Assembly (NCBI GenBank): GCA_965198415.1
Contig: CBDAPN010000012.1
Coordinates: 32,842 to 96,841 of the forward strand
Reading direction: 5' to 3'
Origin: Endozoicomonas sp965198415
GTDB lineage: Bacteria; Pseudomonadota; Gammaproteobacteria; Pseudomonadales; Endozoicomonadaceae
DNA: 64,000 nt
The first letter of the stretch is position 1; every line of letters begins with the position of its first letter. This document shows, one piece after another, positions 44,399 through 53,448 of this stretch. A program made the position numbers and the translations under genes. The notes beneath the pieces were generated by a model. The model had not been told where the DNA came from. It saw only the letters and a list, made by a program, of their open reading frames with translations, and did no database searches.

Positions 44399-44453
44399 GT
44401 GTGACTGCCTGCTTAGTCAGAAAATACGACCTCTTTACCGCAAAGCAGAACTT

Positions 44454-44735
44454 CTATGCAGAAGAAGCATTAGAAATAGGAGTACTGCTTTTAACTCCTA
44501 TAGACTTATGGCTGACGTTTTCAGAGCTTTCTAGTTTTTTAATCACCCCATCCACAAGGGCCTTGATTTGTTTATCTATGGTCAATTCTTTAGCTTTATC
44601 ATCTCGTGATCTGTTCGGATCACCAACTTTCAACGATTCAATTTCATCTATTTTTTTAAAAAAACCGGGTAAGGCTCTAAACCTTTTGCATTCGGTAGCA
44701 TTATATAATCCTCGCTTGTAACAACTATTTAAAAA
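44454..44735 (-). pseudogene. start-less minus-strand coding relic
   Basis: The minus strand is open for 93 codons (stop TAG at 44454-44456, upstream TGA at 44736-44738) with protein-like content: ECKRFRALPGFFKKIDEIES, then GDPNRSRDDKAKELT, then DKQIKALVDGVIKKLESSEN. No ATG or good start is present within it. Charge pattern and codon use resemble the downstream-strand ankyrin-type gene next door. It is probably the tail of a lost secreted-effector-type gene; a plus-strand frame over the same DNA looks like its shadow. Confidence 0.4.
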
Positions 44736-44781
44736 TCAGTACCCAACAGAAACAGTTATAAATTAGTATCGACTCAATTGA

Positions 44782-44805
44782 GTGGCTGATGCAAACATCA
44801 GCCAC
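44782..44805 (+). terminator. perfect 10-bp hairpin
   Basis: GTGGCTGATG (44782-44791) pairs perfectly with CATCAGCCAC (44796-44805), four-base loop CAAA, followed on the plus strand by AACGTTTTAG. It is about 185 nt past the ankyrin-gene stop on the other strand. A plus-strand terminator for a lost gene is the simplest reading. Confidence 0.5.
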
Positions 44806-44990
44806 AACGTTTTAGTACAAGTACAGTTAACGGATAAAAATCGTTTCCCCATGTACTTTTTTATATCGTTAAAAAAGCGGCTACGATTATTGTAAAAGGC
44901 ATGGTAAGCCAGCGCTTCAATCATTAGTTACCACACTGCTCGTACAACCGACAGATTTCACGGCACCTGCCTAAAGCTCAGTATTTTTTC

Positions 44991-47933
44991 TCACTGCATT
45001 GGCCTCAGTTTCAAAACAGAAGTAGGCTTTTTAGATGAATTCATAGGCTGAACTAAAGCACGTTTTTTTTGCATACTCCATTGAGCGTCAGTCATAATTC
45101 CCCCTAACCATGATTGCAAAGTTATATTTATTTTCTGTTTATTTTTTAACAGTTCTTCTTTATTCCCATCTTCCATTCTCTCCTGTTTTGCTATTTTCTC
45201 TAACTGTGTTTTATAGGATTTACACTTTGCAGCCAGTTTTAAAGCACTTGTGTATTGATCTGATTTAATGAAGCTATACTGAGAGCCAGCAGGATCATTT
45301 AAGACATCAAGAATCTTTTCTCTATTTTTTATACTATCTCCACTGGCAAATTGATAAGCTGACGTTTTAAGCCCAGAACTTTCACACTGATGTAGTAAAG
45401 CGCTAACAATAAAATACCTCCCGTTTTGAATAGCCTCTTTGAGAATATCAGTAATACCCTCATGCCTTGCCCCAAACTCCCTCAATAGGATAATGGCTTT
45501 AGTACAGCGTGAACTTGCAGCATTTCTGAGTGCGTGCTTTGCTTTCTCCGGGCTGGCTCCGTAAATCAAAAGGAGCATGAGAATATTGAGCGCTTTATTG
45601 GCCTGAGCATTATTAGCCACCAAATCCAGTGGATACTGACGTATACCGTTTTCAATATGTGGGCAGTTAGGGTTATAACCACTGTCTAATAGGTAAATGA
45701 TGGTTTCTAAGTCGCCATTTTTTAACGCCGTGAACAGCACTTGTGGTAATTTTTCGGATTGAGAGCGCTCGTCCATGGCTTTTATGATAGAATAATTATT
45801 TGACTCAGCAGCCGCAATCATTGGCAGTACATAATCTCCTTTATTATAGCGCTCAAGACTATCCACCTTACAGCCTTTATCCAATAGAAGTTCGACTGCT
45901 TGCACACTCTGTTTTTTTATAGCAGCCACCAAAACACGTTGAGGGATCGAATAGTTGACATTCTTAGACCGCTTGGATGTAATTAAGCATTTCATATTTG
46001 TAGTTGAATTATTAGCAGCTGCCGATTCAAGCATTTGTAAAAAGTTATTATCCTCAATTGGATAGTAAAGTATTAATTCAAGCATTTCAACGCAATCTTT
46101 TCTTACGACATCCATCAATAATGTTGGAAATGAATTTATAGGGCATTCATTTCTTAATAACCATCTGATCATACTTACACTTTTTTTCTTGAAAGCAAAC
46201 TGAAAAAAACCATGATAGTGAGATCGGTTTATAATTTTTTTTGAACGAAGCAAATCAAGAAGTTTACCTAATAACCCCTCATACCGAGGGTCTTCCACAG
46301 CAGTTGGATTTTTATTATCGATACACTTTTCCATTAAATAGGTAAAAGCAGGCATAGCGTGTTTAAGGTCAGCCCCACGATTCTCAAGAATTTTAAACAT
46401 TTCGAATGAGTAAGATTTTGCTGCGCTTATCAATGCATTTTCTATAAGTTTATCGCAGCTAAGATTCAAGCTCAGTCCGTTCTGCGGATCTAATAACATA
46501 CTTATTATGCCTCTTTGACATCCTGTTATAGCTTCGTATAAAGCATCTTCAGCACCCTGAGCACTAAAAGACATCGTATTAGCATTTAAAAGATGATGAA
46601 CCAGTGAAACAGAACCTTTTCTAACACACTGCAAAAGCGCAAAATCCATTACATCTTGGTGAGAGCGCTGAGTGTCCTCTGTATTTGACTCGTCGTTTAC
46701 TGATTGCGCAAAGAAATTATCTAACTCCTTGGGGTCATGCAAATCAATGATTCCAATCAGTACATAAATTTGATCATTTTCACTCAGAGCAAAGGAGTTT
46801 CTGCTAGCTACCAATTCAGATAACAGAGACACTTCATCATTATCTAAGGCATAATCAAACGTTTTCTTGTAATAATGCGAACCTAGCTTTTCAAGCACTG
46901 ATTTTGTTAATTTAAAGTCACGATTAGATAATGCATAATCAAGTACGGCTTTAAGTTTTTTAGGGCTACCTTTCAGAAGCTCTAGATGCTTACTGACTTC
47001 AACTTTGCCTCTAGAATTTAACGCTTTGTATAATGCTGGCACCACTTTTTCACATTCCTCCTTAGCCGCTTCACGTTCGGCAAGAGGTCGCGTCTTCAGT
47101 TCTACCCTTACTTTAAGCGCTTTACTATCACTCATTAATCTTGAACTTAATTCAAACCTTAGAGTCTTTGCAATGTCTGTGGGTATTGGTGGTATCAGGC
47201 TCTTTAATTTTTTTTTCTCACTCTCAGTGAGGCCTTTTGGATTAGCTCCTAACTGTATAACAAATTTGACCATGTTGATATTACGACTCAAAGCGGCGAG
47301 AACCAATGGGTGCTCACGTTCTTTCGAATGTTCGTTGAAATTATAGCTTGCATACTCTGGATTTCTTCTTAAGAAATTCTTTAGCTTTGCCAAATCTCCA
47401 AGCAGAATTAAATTCCATAAATTGGAAGCTAGATTACTGCCTATCTCATCCTCTGTAATAAGAAGCTTACCTTGCTCCCAAATGTGACCACTGACATATC
47501 CTCTTTTATCAAGGGGGGGACTGATAAGTTTTGCTTCATCACCGGAACTACTGACAGGTTTTCCTTTATCATTGGGACTGCTGTTAGATTTTGCTTCATA
47601 ATCGGAACTACTGACAGTTTTTGTTTTATCATTGGGACTACTGACAGGTTTTGCTTTATCAAGGGGACGACTGACAGATTTTCTTTTATCAAGGGAGCGA
47701 CTGATAGGTTTTGCTTCATCATCGGAACTACTTGAGCTATCACCGGAAATACTTGGAATATCACTGGAACTACTTGGAATATCACTGGAACTACTTGGAA
47801 TATCACTGGATTCAGGAACTGTTACCCATCGTTGACCTCTTGTTTTACCCTGCGAATTCGTTAGCGATGAGGAAGGAACTTCAACCTTAGTATTGCCAGG
47901 AAGTGAATTATTAACACCCGGTTTCATATCCAT
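44991..47933 (-). CDS. large ankyrin-repeat-type protein with decapeptide-repeat N-terminus
   Basis: A 980-residue protein. Residues 1-40 are Ser/Pro/Lys-rich. Residues 42-62 hold three SSDIPSS-type heptads and residues 71-150 eight decapeptides of the type (N/L/D)D(K/E)AKPVSSP. From about 160 the protein is helical and ankyrin-like, with recognisable units such as HPLVLAALSRNINMVKFVI, VLVAAIKKQSVQAVELLLDK and VLFTALKNGDLETIIYLLDS spaced along the chain; many are degenerate. The C-terminus is basic. There is no signal peptide or membrane segment. Such proteins in host-associated gammaproteobacteria are often secreted effectors; that role is inference. AT-rich, isolated, no operon partner. Confidence 0.78.
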   Translation of the reverse strand: MDMKPGVNNSLPGNTKVEVPSSSLTNSQGKTRGQRWVTVPESSDIPSSSSDIPSSSSDIPSISGDSSSSSDDEAKPISRSLDKRKSVSRPLDKAKPVSSPNDKTKTVSSSDYEAKSNSSPNDKGKPVSSSGDEAKLISPPLDKRGYVSGHIWEQGKLLITEDEIGSNLASNLWNLILLGDLAKLKNFLRRNPEYASYNFNEHSKEREHPLVLAALSRNINMVKFVIQLGANPKGLTESEKKKLKSLIPPIPTDIAKTLRFELSSRLMSDSKALKVRVELKTRPLAEREAAKEECEKVVPALYKALNSRGKVEVSKHLELLKGSPKKLKAVLDYALSNRDFKLTKSVLEKLGSHYYKKTFDYALDNDEVSLLSELVASRNSFALSENDQIYVLIGIIDLHDPKELDNFFAQSVNDESNTEDTQRSHQDVMDFALLQCVRKGSVSLVHHLLNANTMSFSAQGAEDALYEAITGCQRGIISMLLDPQNGLSLNLSCDKLIENALISAAKSYSFEMFKILENRGADLKHAMPAFTYLMEKCIDNKNPTAVEDPRYEGLLGKLLDLLRSKKIINRSHYHGFFQFAFKKKSVSMIRWLLRNECPINSFPTLLMDVVRKDCVEMLELILYYPIEDNNFLQMLESAAANNSTTNMKCLITSKRSKNVNYSIPQRVLVAAIKKQSVQAVELLLDKGCKVDSLERYNKGDYVLPMIAAAESNNYSIIKAMDERSQSEKLPQVLFTALKNGDLETIIYLLDSGYNPNCPHIENGIRQYPLDLVANNAQANKALNILMLLLIYGASPEKAKHALRNAASSRCTKAIILLREFGARHEGITDILKEAIQNGRYFIVSALLHQCESSGLKTSAYQFASGDSIKNREKILDVLNDPAGSQYSFIKSDQYTSALKLAAKCKSYKTQLEKIAKQERMEDGNKEELLKNKQKINITLQSWLGGIMTDAQWSMQKKRALVQPMNSSKKPTSVLKLRPMQ
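47484..47723 (-). repeat. 30-bp coding tandem repeat (eight decapeptides)
   Basis: Within the ankyrin gene, eight 30-bp units (residues 71-150) such as CTGACAGGTTTTGCTTTATC on the plus strand encode D/LDKAKPVSSP-like decapeptides with alternating DEAK and DKxK heads. Next to it, three 21-bp units (47748-47810) encode SSDIPSS. Units differ by point changes but keep register, so length variation between strains is expected. Confidence 0.85.
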
Positions 47934-48909
47934 AATTAGAACCTTAACGACTATTCAAAGCAAAAAATAATAAATTTGCTCTTGTTATAAAAACGTTTCG
48001 AATCCGTAATACTACTGAACACAGCGCTCACTCAATATTGACGGTTCTGTACGACTTAGCTCAAAACCCGGATCGATAGTACAACCTATTAATAAATTAT
48101 GTTCTTAGTCGTACGTTTTAATACTTAAAAAGCATCACCGAGACAACGAGGTTAGAAGCCATTATTACATAATCATTATTTTTTTAAATAAACTTCTTGA
48201 AAAATCTTTCTTAGCTAGCATACATTACCTCCCATCAAACTTGACTGTTAAGGTTCGTTACATTATTTCGGGAGACTATTTAAACTTCCTTTTACATCGC
48301 ACGCACAGAATTTGACGAAACACTTACACATAGATTGCTTGCACTAAAACGAGTGACGCCAAATACGCCTTAAGTCGGTGAAGCGTTAGCATATAACGGT
48401 ACCAACTCTGCCATGATAACAAAGCAGCGAATCAATAGTGAAATCGCTATTTGAAGCGATAAAAAAATAAGGATACCAAAAAAAATTAACCACAGATCAG
48501 TCAGTATTGTTTCTGCTGTATTCCCCAACTAACATCAATCCAGATAAATGATACGGACGTCAAAAAAATGCATAGCACCCGCTATTCGCCTGTGATAACT
48601 GTTGTGGGTTGCCCCCCCCTATCCAGTCAAAATTGTTGCAATTTTTAGGGTCTCAGAACATCGCTCTATCCAAGAGCTCATGAAAACAGCCGACATCGCC
48701 AAGAAAAAACAAAAGGTGCACTTGGAGTGCCGTCAAAGCTCAATGCCAGATGCTACTGACTTAATAGCTACTTTAAACAAATTCATGATCAGGATTATCC
48801 ATAAGCACAAGCGTAATCGCCTAACTGTGGCAATCCACCTATTTTAGAGCGCTGCGTTATGAACCGAAAAAAAACGACTTTGGACTATGTGTCGGTTACT
48901 GTAATGGGC
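47934..48909. other. AT-rich region between ankyrin gene and CRISPR array 1
   Basis: Nearly 1 kb with no gene that I can support. It should include the ankyrin gene's promoter (minus strand). An 81-codon plus-strand frame at 48602-48847 (KKKQKVHLECRQSS...) has no recognisable family and no good ribosome site. It may be a gene relic. Confidence 0.4.
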
Positions 48910-51263
48910 TGGTTTATTACTGCGGGCGCAGGGAACACCGTACTTGGCCGCGGTTCATCCCTGCGGGCCAGTGAACATTAACATCCGTCGGAACGGTTCA
49001 TCCCTGCGGGCGCAGGGAACACAGCAATCAGAGCCGCCATCCATGACTGCACTGCCGGTTCATCCCTGCGGGCGCAGGGAACACCTGGTGTTAACTTTTC
49101 TTTTTCTGCCGGTGAACGGTTCATCCCTGCGGGCGCAGGGAACACGGAGTATGTTTGACCATTTTACGGACTGTATGGCGTAATTTAGCGGTTCATCCCT
49201 GCGGGCGCAGGGAACACACGTCCCGGGCAAAAAAAACACTCCTCCTCGCCCCGCCGGTTCATCCCTGCGGGCGCAGGGAACACACGGGGGCGCTCAAGGG
49301 TGCATCTGCGAGGCCGAACACTCCAACTGCCTGATTGCCGGTTCATCCCTGCGGGCGCAGGGAACACTGTTCAAACCATTGTTGTGCGGATTCCCTGAGC
49401 GGTTCATCCCTGCGGGCGCAGGGAACACATAGAGCATGCCCAGCCGCGATCTTGTGGTCTCCCATCGGTTCATCCCTGCGGGCGCAGGGAACACTTTTGA
49501 CAACCTTATTGTCATTTTTAACAATGCGGTTCATCCCTGCGGGCGCAGGGAACACTTCCCGGGAATAAAGGTAATCAGCCGCCCGGTTCATCCCTGCGGG
49601 CGCAGGGAACACCACAAACGGTTGTAGTGATCAATGCGTCGTCGGTTCATCCCTGCGGGCGCAGGGAACACTGTCATGGCCAAATGTCGAACGCGGTTCA
49701 TCCCTGCGGGCGCCACGATAAATGGTGTTCCCGCACGGTTCATCCCTGCGGGCGCAGGGAACACTCAGTGCCAGAATGGAAGACCAGCCCAGCGGTTCAT
49801 CCCTGCGGGCGCAGGGAACACTCTAACTGGCTCGGTTCATCCCTGCGGGCGCAGGGAACACGAATGTGCGGGCGCAAACACGTGATTCGTTATTGCACCG
49901 GTTCATCCCTGCGGGCGCAGGGAACACACCTGATCACCACACCGGTTCATCCCTGCGGGCGCAGGGAACACAACACTTCGGATTCATCCCTCAGGGAACA
50001 CGTGGTTTTGGTGGAGGTGAGCGATTGTGTGGCTGCCGGTTCATCCCTGCGGGCGCAGGGAACACCTCTGCATATCTCTTTTTTCGGTTCATCCCTGCGG
50101 GCGCAGGGAACACTTTTGCCTCAAAATCTAGAAACGGTTCATCCCTGCTGCCACTTGAATTTCATGACAGGTTGCCAGCCGCGGTTCATCCCTGCGGGCG
50201 CAGGGAACACACTGCATATGATTATGCCCAGGCACGGGAAGCAAGTTATTTAATCCATTCGGTTCATCCCTGCGGGCGCAGGGAACACACCGTCACATGA
50301 AGATGGACTCAATGATCCAGACCGGTTTTGCGGGCGCAGGGAACACAAGCAAGGCCCTGACACAGAATTTTATGTGGTTCGGTTCATCCCTGCGGGCGCA
50401 GGGAACACTGACATGACGGTTCATCCCTGCGGGCGCACAACCGACGTTCCCTCGCTTCGCGGTTCATCCCTGCGGGCGCAGGGAACACTCGCATCGTCAA
50501 CCACAACACGGTTCATCCCTGCGGGCGCAGGGAACACCTACTACTATTAACTGTAAGTGCAAATTGCGGTTCATCCCTGCGGGCGCAGGGAACACGCATG
50601 AATTGACAAGCGTGTTACGGTTCATCCCTGCGGGCGCAGGGAACACCAATAAATTTTACCATGAGCGGTTCATCCCTGCGGGCGCAGGGAACACATATCC
50701 GCAAGGGAAAGGCTACGTAGAAGAGGAATTTGTCCGGTTCATCCCTGCGGGCGCAGGGAACACTCACAGCTGTTAGGGTTCATTCAAATTCGCCTTGGTT
50801 ATTCCGGTGGCGCGCGCTCATCATCCCTGCGGGCGCAGGGAACACACACTGCTGACAATAGCGACCCTGCGGTTCATTCAAATCGATCGTTCAGCCGGTT
50901 CATCCCTGCGGGCGCAGGGAACAGGATGATTCTGTTCCGGTTCATCCCTAGCGTCTGGTTTCATTGCATCACACGGTTCATCCCTGCGGGCGCAGGGAAC
51001 ACTACGCCCTAAGCCTAAATGCGGTTCATCCCTCGGGCGAGGGCTGGTTTTATAAAACCGGTTCATCCCTGCGGGCGCAGGGCAGGGAACACGGTTCATC
51101 CCTGCTTTAACAATCGGCGGTTCATCCCTGCGGGCGCAGGGAACTTTGACGGTTCAATGCGGTTCATCCCTGCGGGCGCAGGGAACACACACCTTTAGAA
51201 CAGTTCCACGGTTCATTAATTAATGCTATGATGACGGTTCATCCCTGCGGGCGCAGGGAACAC
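48910..51263 (-). CRISPR. type I-E CRISPR array 1 (leader-linked, highly irregular)
   Basis: About 30 exact copies of the 29-nt repeat (CGGTTCATCCC...GCAGGGAACAC on the plus strand) plus a dozen truncated or altered copies. The crRNA strand is minus: the repeat read that way starts GTGTTCCC and ends ATGAACCG, the I-E 5' handle. The leader-distal end has a 4-mismatch repeat at 48910-48938. Spacers should be 32-33 nt but range from 8 to 55 (for example 12, 15, 33, 32, 43, 37, 55, 32, 37 nt from the left). Partial repeats occur at 49694, 49979, 50135, 50323, 50417, 50938 and 51022. Leader-proximal units (50760-51234) are the most broken. Array and cas genes are co-directional. Confidence 0.97.
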
Positions 51264-51369
51264 TCTAAAAAAATAAACTTATATATCAACAAATTACCAA
51301 GGTCAAAAAATCCACCAAAAAAACCACCCAATTTAGCCGCTGATTTCTCCATTGTTAAAGAACGAAAAT
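51264..51369 (-). promoter_or_regulatory. CRISPR leader with IHF-consensus site
   Basis: The 106-nt AT-rich region between cas2 and the first repeat of array 1. On the minus strand it ends TTTTTTTAGA directly before the repeat's GTGTTCCC, like the E. coli I-E leader-repeat junction. At 51284-51296 TATCAACAAATTA matches the IHF consensus WATCAANNNNTTR at every position, 20 bp from the repeat, where IHF binds in the E. coli leader to guide Cas1-Cas2 integration. No separate terminator after cas2 is seen. Confidence 0.75.
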
Positions 51370-51660
51370 TCAGGCCTCTTCTGGCTGAAAAAGCACCAGC
51401 CTCAGGCCATCATCGTCGATGGGTATGCGACGGTTTTTGCCGAAGGTCTGAAAGTCAAAGCCCGACTCATTATTAATGGCCCAGGCCATGGCCACATTGC
51501 CCTCCCCAGCCAGTGCCGTCACCTGCTCCCAAATCATCTCCCGTATCCGCAAAGACACATTGCCCACATAAACTCCGGCGCGAATTTCCAGTAACCAAAC
51601 CGCCAAACGCCCCCGTAGGCGCGGCGGCACATTTTCTGTGACGACCACCAGCATACTCAT
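51370..51660 (-). CDS. cas2: CRISPR-associated Cas2e
   Basis: A 96-residue E. coli-type Cas2 (CasE/I-E subfamily): MLVVVTENVPPRLRGRLAVW, the GVYVGNVSLRIREMIW segment and the late GFDFQTFGKNRRIP strand match the family. With Cas1 it forms the spacer integrase (Cas1 4:Cas2 2) that sets the spacer length. It starts 2 nt after the cas1 stop and ends 106 nt from array 1. Confidence 0.95.
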   Translation of the reverse strand: MSMLVVVTENVPPRLRGRLAVWLLEIRAGVYVGNVSLRIREMIWEQVTALAGEGNVAMAWAINNESGFDFQTFGKNRRIPIDDDGLRLVLFQPEEA

Positions 51661-51662
51661 CG

Positions 51663-52583
51663 TCAGGCACTCCTGTGACCATCGTCACCGATGGTTACCG
51701 GTTCGGGAATGGCGGGTGGCTGGGCGTCTTCAGGGGGTGGCGGTGGCTCAATATCACCGGCGGCTAATATCTCTTCGATGGTGGGGATGATTCTTTTCAA
51801 CAACCGGGTTTTTCGAAAGCTGTCACGACAGGCGATACGCACATCCCGATCCGGCTGCTTGGTGCCTTTGGCCGCCAGCTGAAAAGCCACGGGTACCACG
51901 GTATCAAACTTAAACAGATCGGCAACGTCGTACACAAACGCCAAAGGCTTTCCCGAATGAATAAACCCGATGGCTGGCGCGTAGCCTGCGGCCAGCACCG
52001 CCGCTTCCGTAACACCATAAAGGCAGGCAGTGGCCGCACTCAGGCACTGATTGATGGTATCACCCGCAGCCCAGTCCTTCGGATCGTATTTACGGCCATG
52101 CCACTCGACTCCGTACTGTTTGGCCAACAGCTGATAGATCTTACGCACCCGGGCACCTTCGATACCCCGCAGCTGCTCCACCGAGCGGCGCAATGGCGCC
52201 GGTTCGCCAAAGCGAAACTCAAACATTTTGCGCACCACTTTTAACCGCAACGCCTCATCCAGCGCCAGCTTTGCCTGATAAAGCAGTTTGTCGGAACGGG
52301 CGCCGCCTGGTTGGCCGGCAGAATACAACCGAACACCGGACTCCCCCACCCAGATCAGTAAAGTGCCAGTGGCCGCCGCCAACTTAACCGCCGCATGGGA
52401 AACTCTGGTACCAGGCTCCAACATAATACAGACGACAGACCCCACCGGAATGTGCTTGCGTTCACCTTTTACCTCATCCATCACCACAAAAGCCCCGTCC
52501 CGCACGTCGATGCGCCCCATGCCCACAAACATCATCGACACCCTGTCTTTGATTGGGATGGGCTTTAGTGGAATAAACGACAT
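51663..52583 (-). CDS. cas1: CRISPR-associated endonuclease Cas1e
   Basis: A 306-residue I-E integrase subunit (E. coli 305). N-terminal RVSMMFVGMGRIDVRDGAFV, the metal-binding Glu/His/Asp region around AATACLYGVTEAAVLAAGYA and PAIGFIHSGKPLAFVYDVAD (about 200-225), matching Cas1 catalytic residues. A Pro-rich tail (PPPPPEDAQPPAIP) follows the fold. It lies between cas6e (28 nt) and cas2 (2 nt). Since it appears intact, loss of integrase activity does not obviously explain the odd array 1. Confidence 0.95.
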   Translation of the reverse strand: MSFIPLKPIPIKDRVSMMFVGMGRIDVRDGAFVVMDEVKGERKHIPVGSVVCIMLEPGTRVSHAAVKLAAATGTLLIWVGESGVRLYSAGQPGGARSDKLLYQAKLALDEALRLKVVRKMFEFRFGEPAPLRRSVEQLRGIEGARVRKIYQLLAKQYGVEWHGRKYDPKDWAAGDTINQCLSAATACLYGVTEAAVLAAGYAPAIGFIHSGKPLAFVYDVADLFKFDTVVPVAFQLAAKGTKQPDRDVRIACRDSFRKTRLLKRIIPTIEEILAAGDIEPPPPPEDAQPPAIPEPVTIGDDGHRSA

Positions 52584-52611
52584 ATCACTTCCTTATTCAG
52601 TACCGCGCAGC

Positions 52612-53448
52612 TCAACATCGACGAATCATCAGCAAGCCGCAGCCAAACCCTTTAGACGGCCCCAGCCCACTGTTGAGCACATTGAGAAAGGCCGCAGCGT
52701 CGGTAACGGTTAACACGCCCTCGTAATCCATGGTGCTAAAACCTGAATTACGATGACTGCCCGGTTTCATCAAGGTATGCCACTGATAACTCGTGGCCTG
52801 CACCGAATCAATAGCAAAACCGTGGTGCTCGCCCCGTTTTATCAACCAGTGTTGTGCCGCCGCTGTCACCGCCCGCTCTTGCTCCTTAAAGAATTGTTTT
52901 TTAGCAGAGCCGTCGGGCGCTTTTACCACCAGTTTTTCCAGCAACCTTTTCTGAAGATGCTGTTTCTCAAACCGCTTCAGTACGATTTTTCGGTTTTGCG
53001 CATCGGTGCGGTATACATCAGACAACTGCAGTATGCCTTCCGTTGCACAGGCATTGAGAAGGTGTTGGTACTTGGCATCCATCACCACATCGTGGCGGCT
53101 GGCATTTTTCTTACCCTGTTCTCGTCGTGCCACCGTGGGGTTAGCACGCAACCGAAAGGCCAGTGTGTCGCCAGCTTGCAGTAATGGGTTGTAAGGTTTG
53201 CTCTCAACCTTAAACAGGGTTGAGTCCTGTTTTGGCCGCTGGCTGGAAAGCAGGTAATACAGTGGCAAACTTCTTTGGGTGCCCAGCTGCTCACGGCTGT
53301 TCTCTTCCCGAAACAAGTGGCGGGAGCCATCATCAAACAGTTGCCACAACAGCTGATGCACGCCGTAGCTGTTTTTACGCAACAAGCTTGCCAACGCCGG
53401 TTCAGTAGCAAAGGCGCCGGTCAGCTGAATACGCGACAGATACATCAT
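52612..53448 (-). CDS. cas6e: crRNA endonuclease Cas6e
   Basis: RAMP-fold ribonuclease that cuts each repeat and stays in Cascade. Start taken at 53448 (MMYLSRIQLTG): an AAGGAGG site precedes it and the ATG overlaps the cas5 stop (ATGATG), while the longer open frame has no family support. About 278 residues, somewhat longer than E. coli CasE (199), with a longer middle part. The C-terminal Gly-rich loop is GLGPSKGFGCGLLMIRR. The catalytic His is likely in the N-terminal half (YGVHQLLWQLF). Confidence 0.92.
   Translation of the reverse strand: MMYLSRIQLTGAFATEPALASLLRKNSYGVHQLLWQLFDDGSRHLFREENSREQLGTQRSLPLYYLLSSQRPKQDSTLFKVESKPYNPLLQAGDTLAFRLRANPTVARREQGKKNASRHDVVMDAKYQHLLNACATEGILQLSDVYRTDAQNRKIVLKRFEKQHLQKRLLEKLVVKAPDGSAKKQFFKEQERAVTAAAQHWLIKRGEHHGFAIDSVQATSYQWHTLMKPGSHRNSGFSTMDYEGVLTVTDAAAFLNVLNSGLGPSKGFGCGLLMIRRC

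Noticed and set aside
44401..44721. 106-codon plus-strand frame
   Set aside because: Opposite-strand translation looks more protein-like; the plus frame has a GTG start with no ribosome site.
47472..47735. Plus-strand frame with repeated FCFIIGTTDR-like peptide
   Set aside because: Shadow of the decapeptide repeats in the ankyrin-type gene on the minus strand.
48602..48847. 81-codon frame before array 1
   Set aside because: No recognisable family or start signal; only described as possible relic.
48944..51476. Many open frames with VHPCGRREH, GSSLRAQGT and RFIPAGAGNT repeats across array 1
   Set aside because: They are translations of the CRISPR repeat in its three plus-strand frames, not genes.
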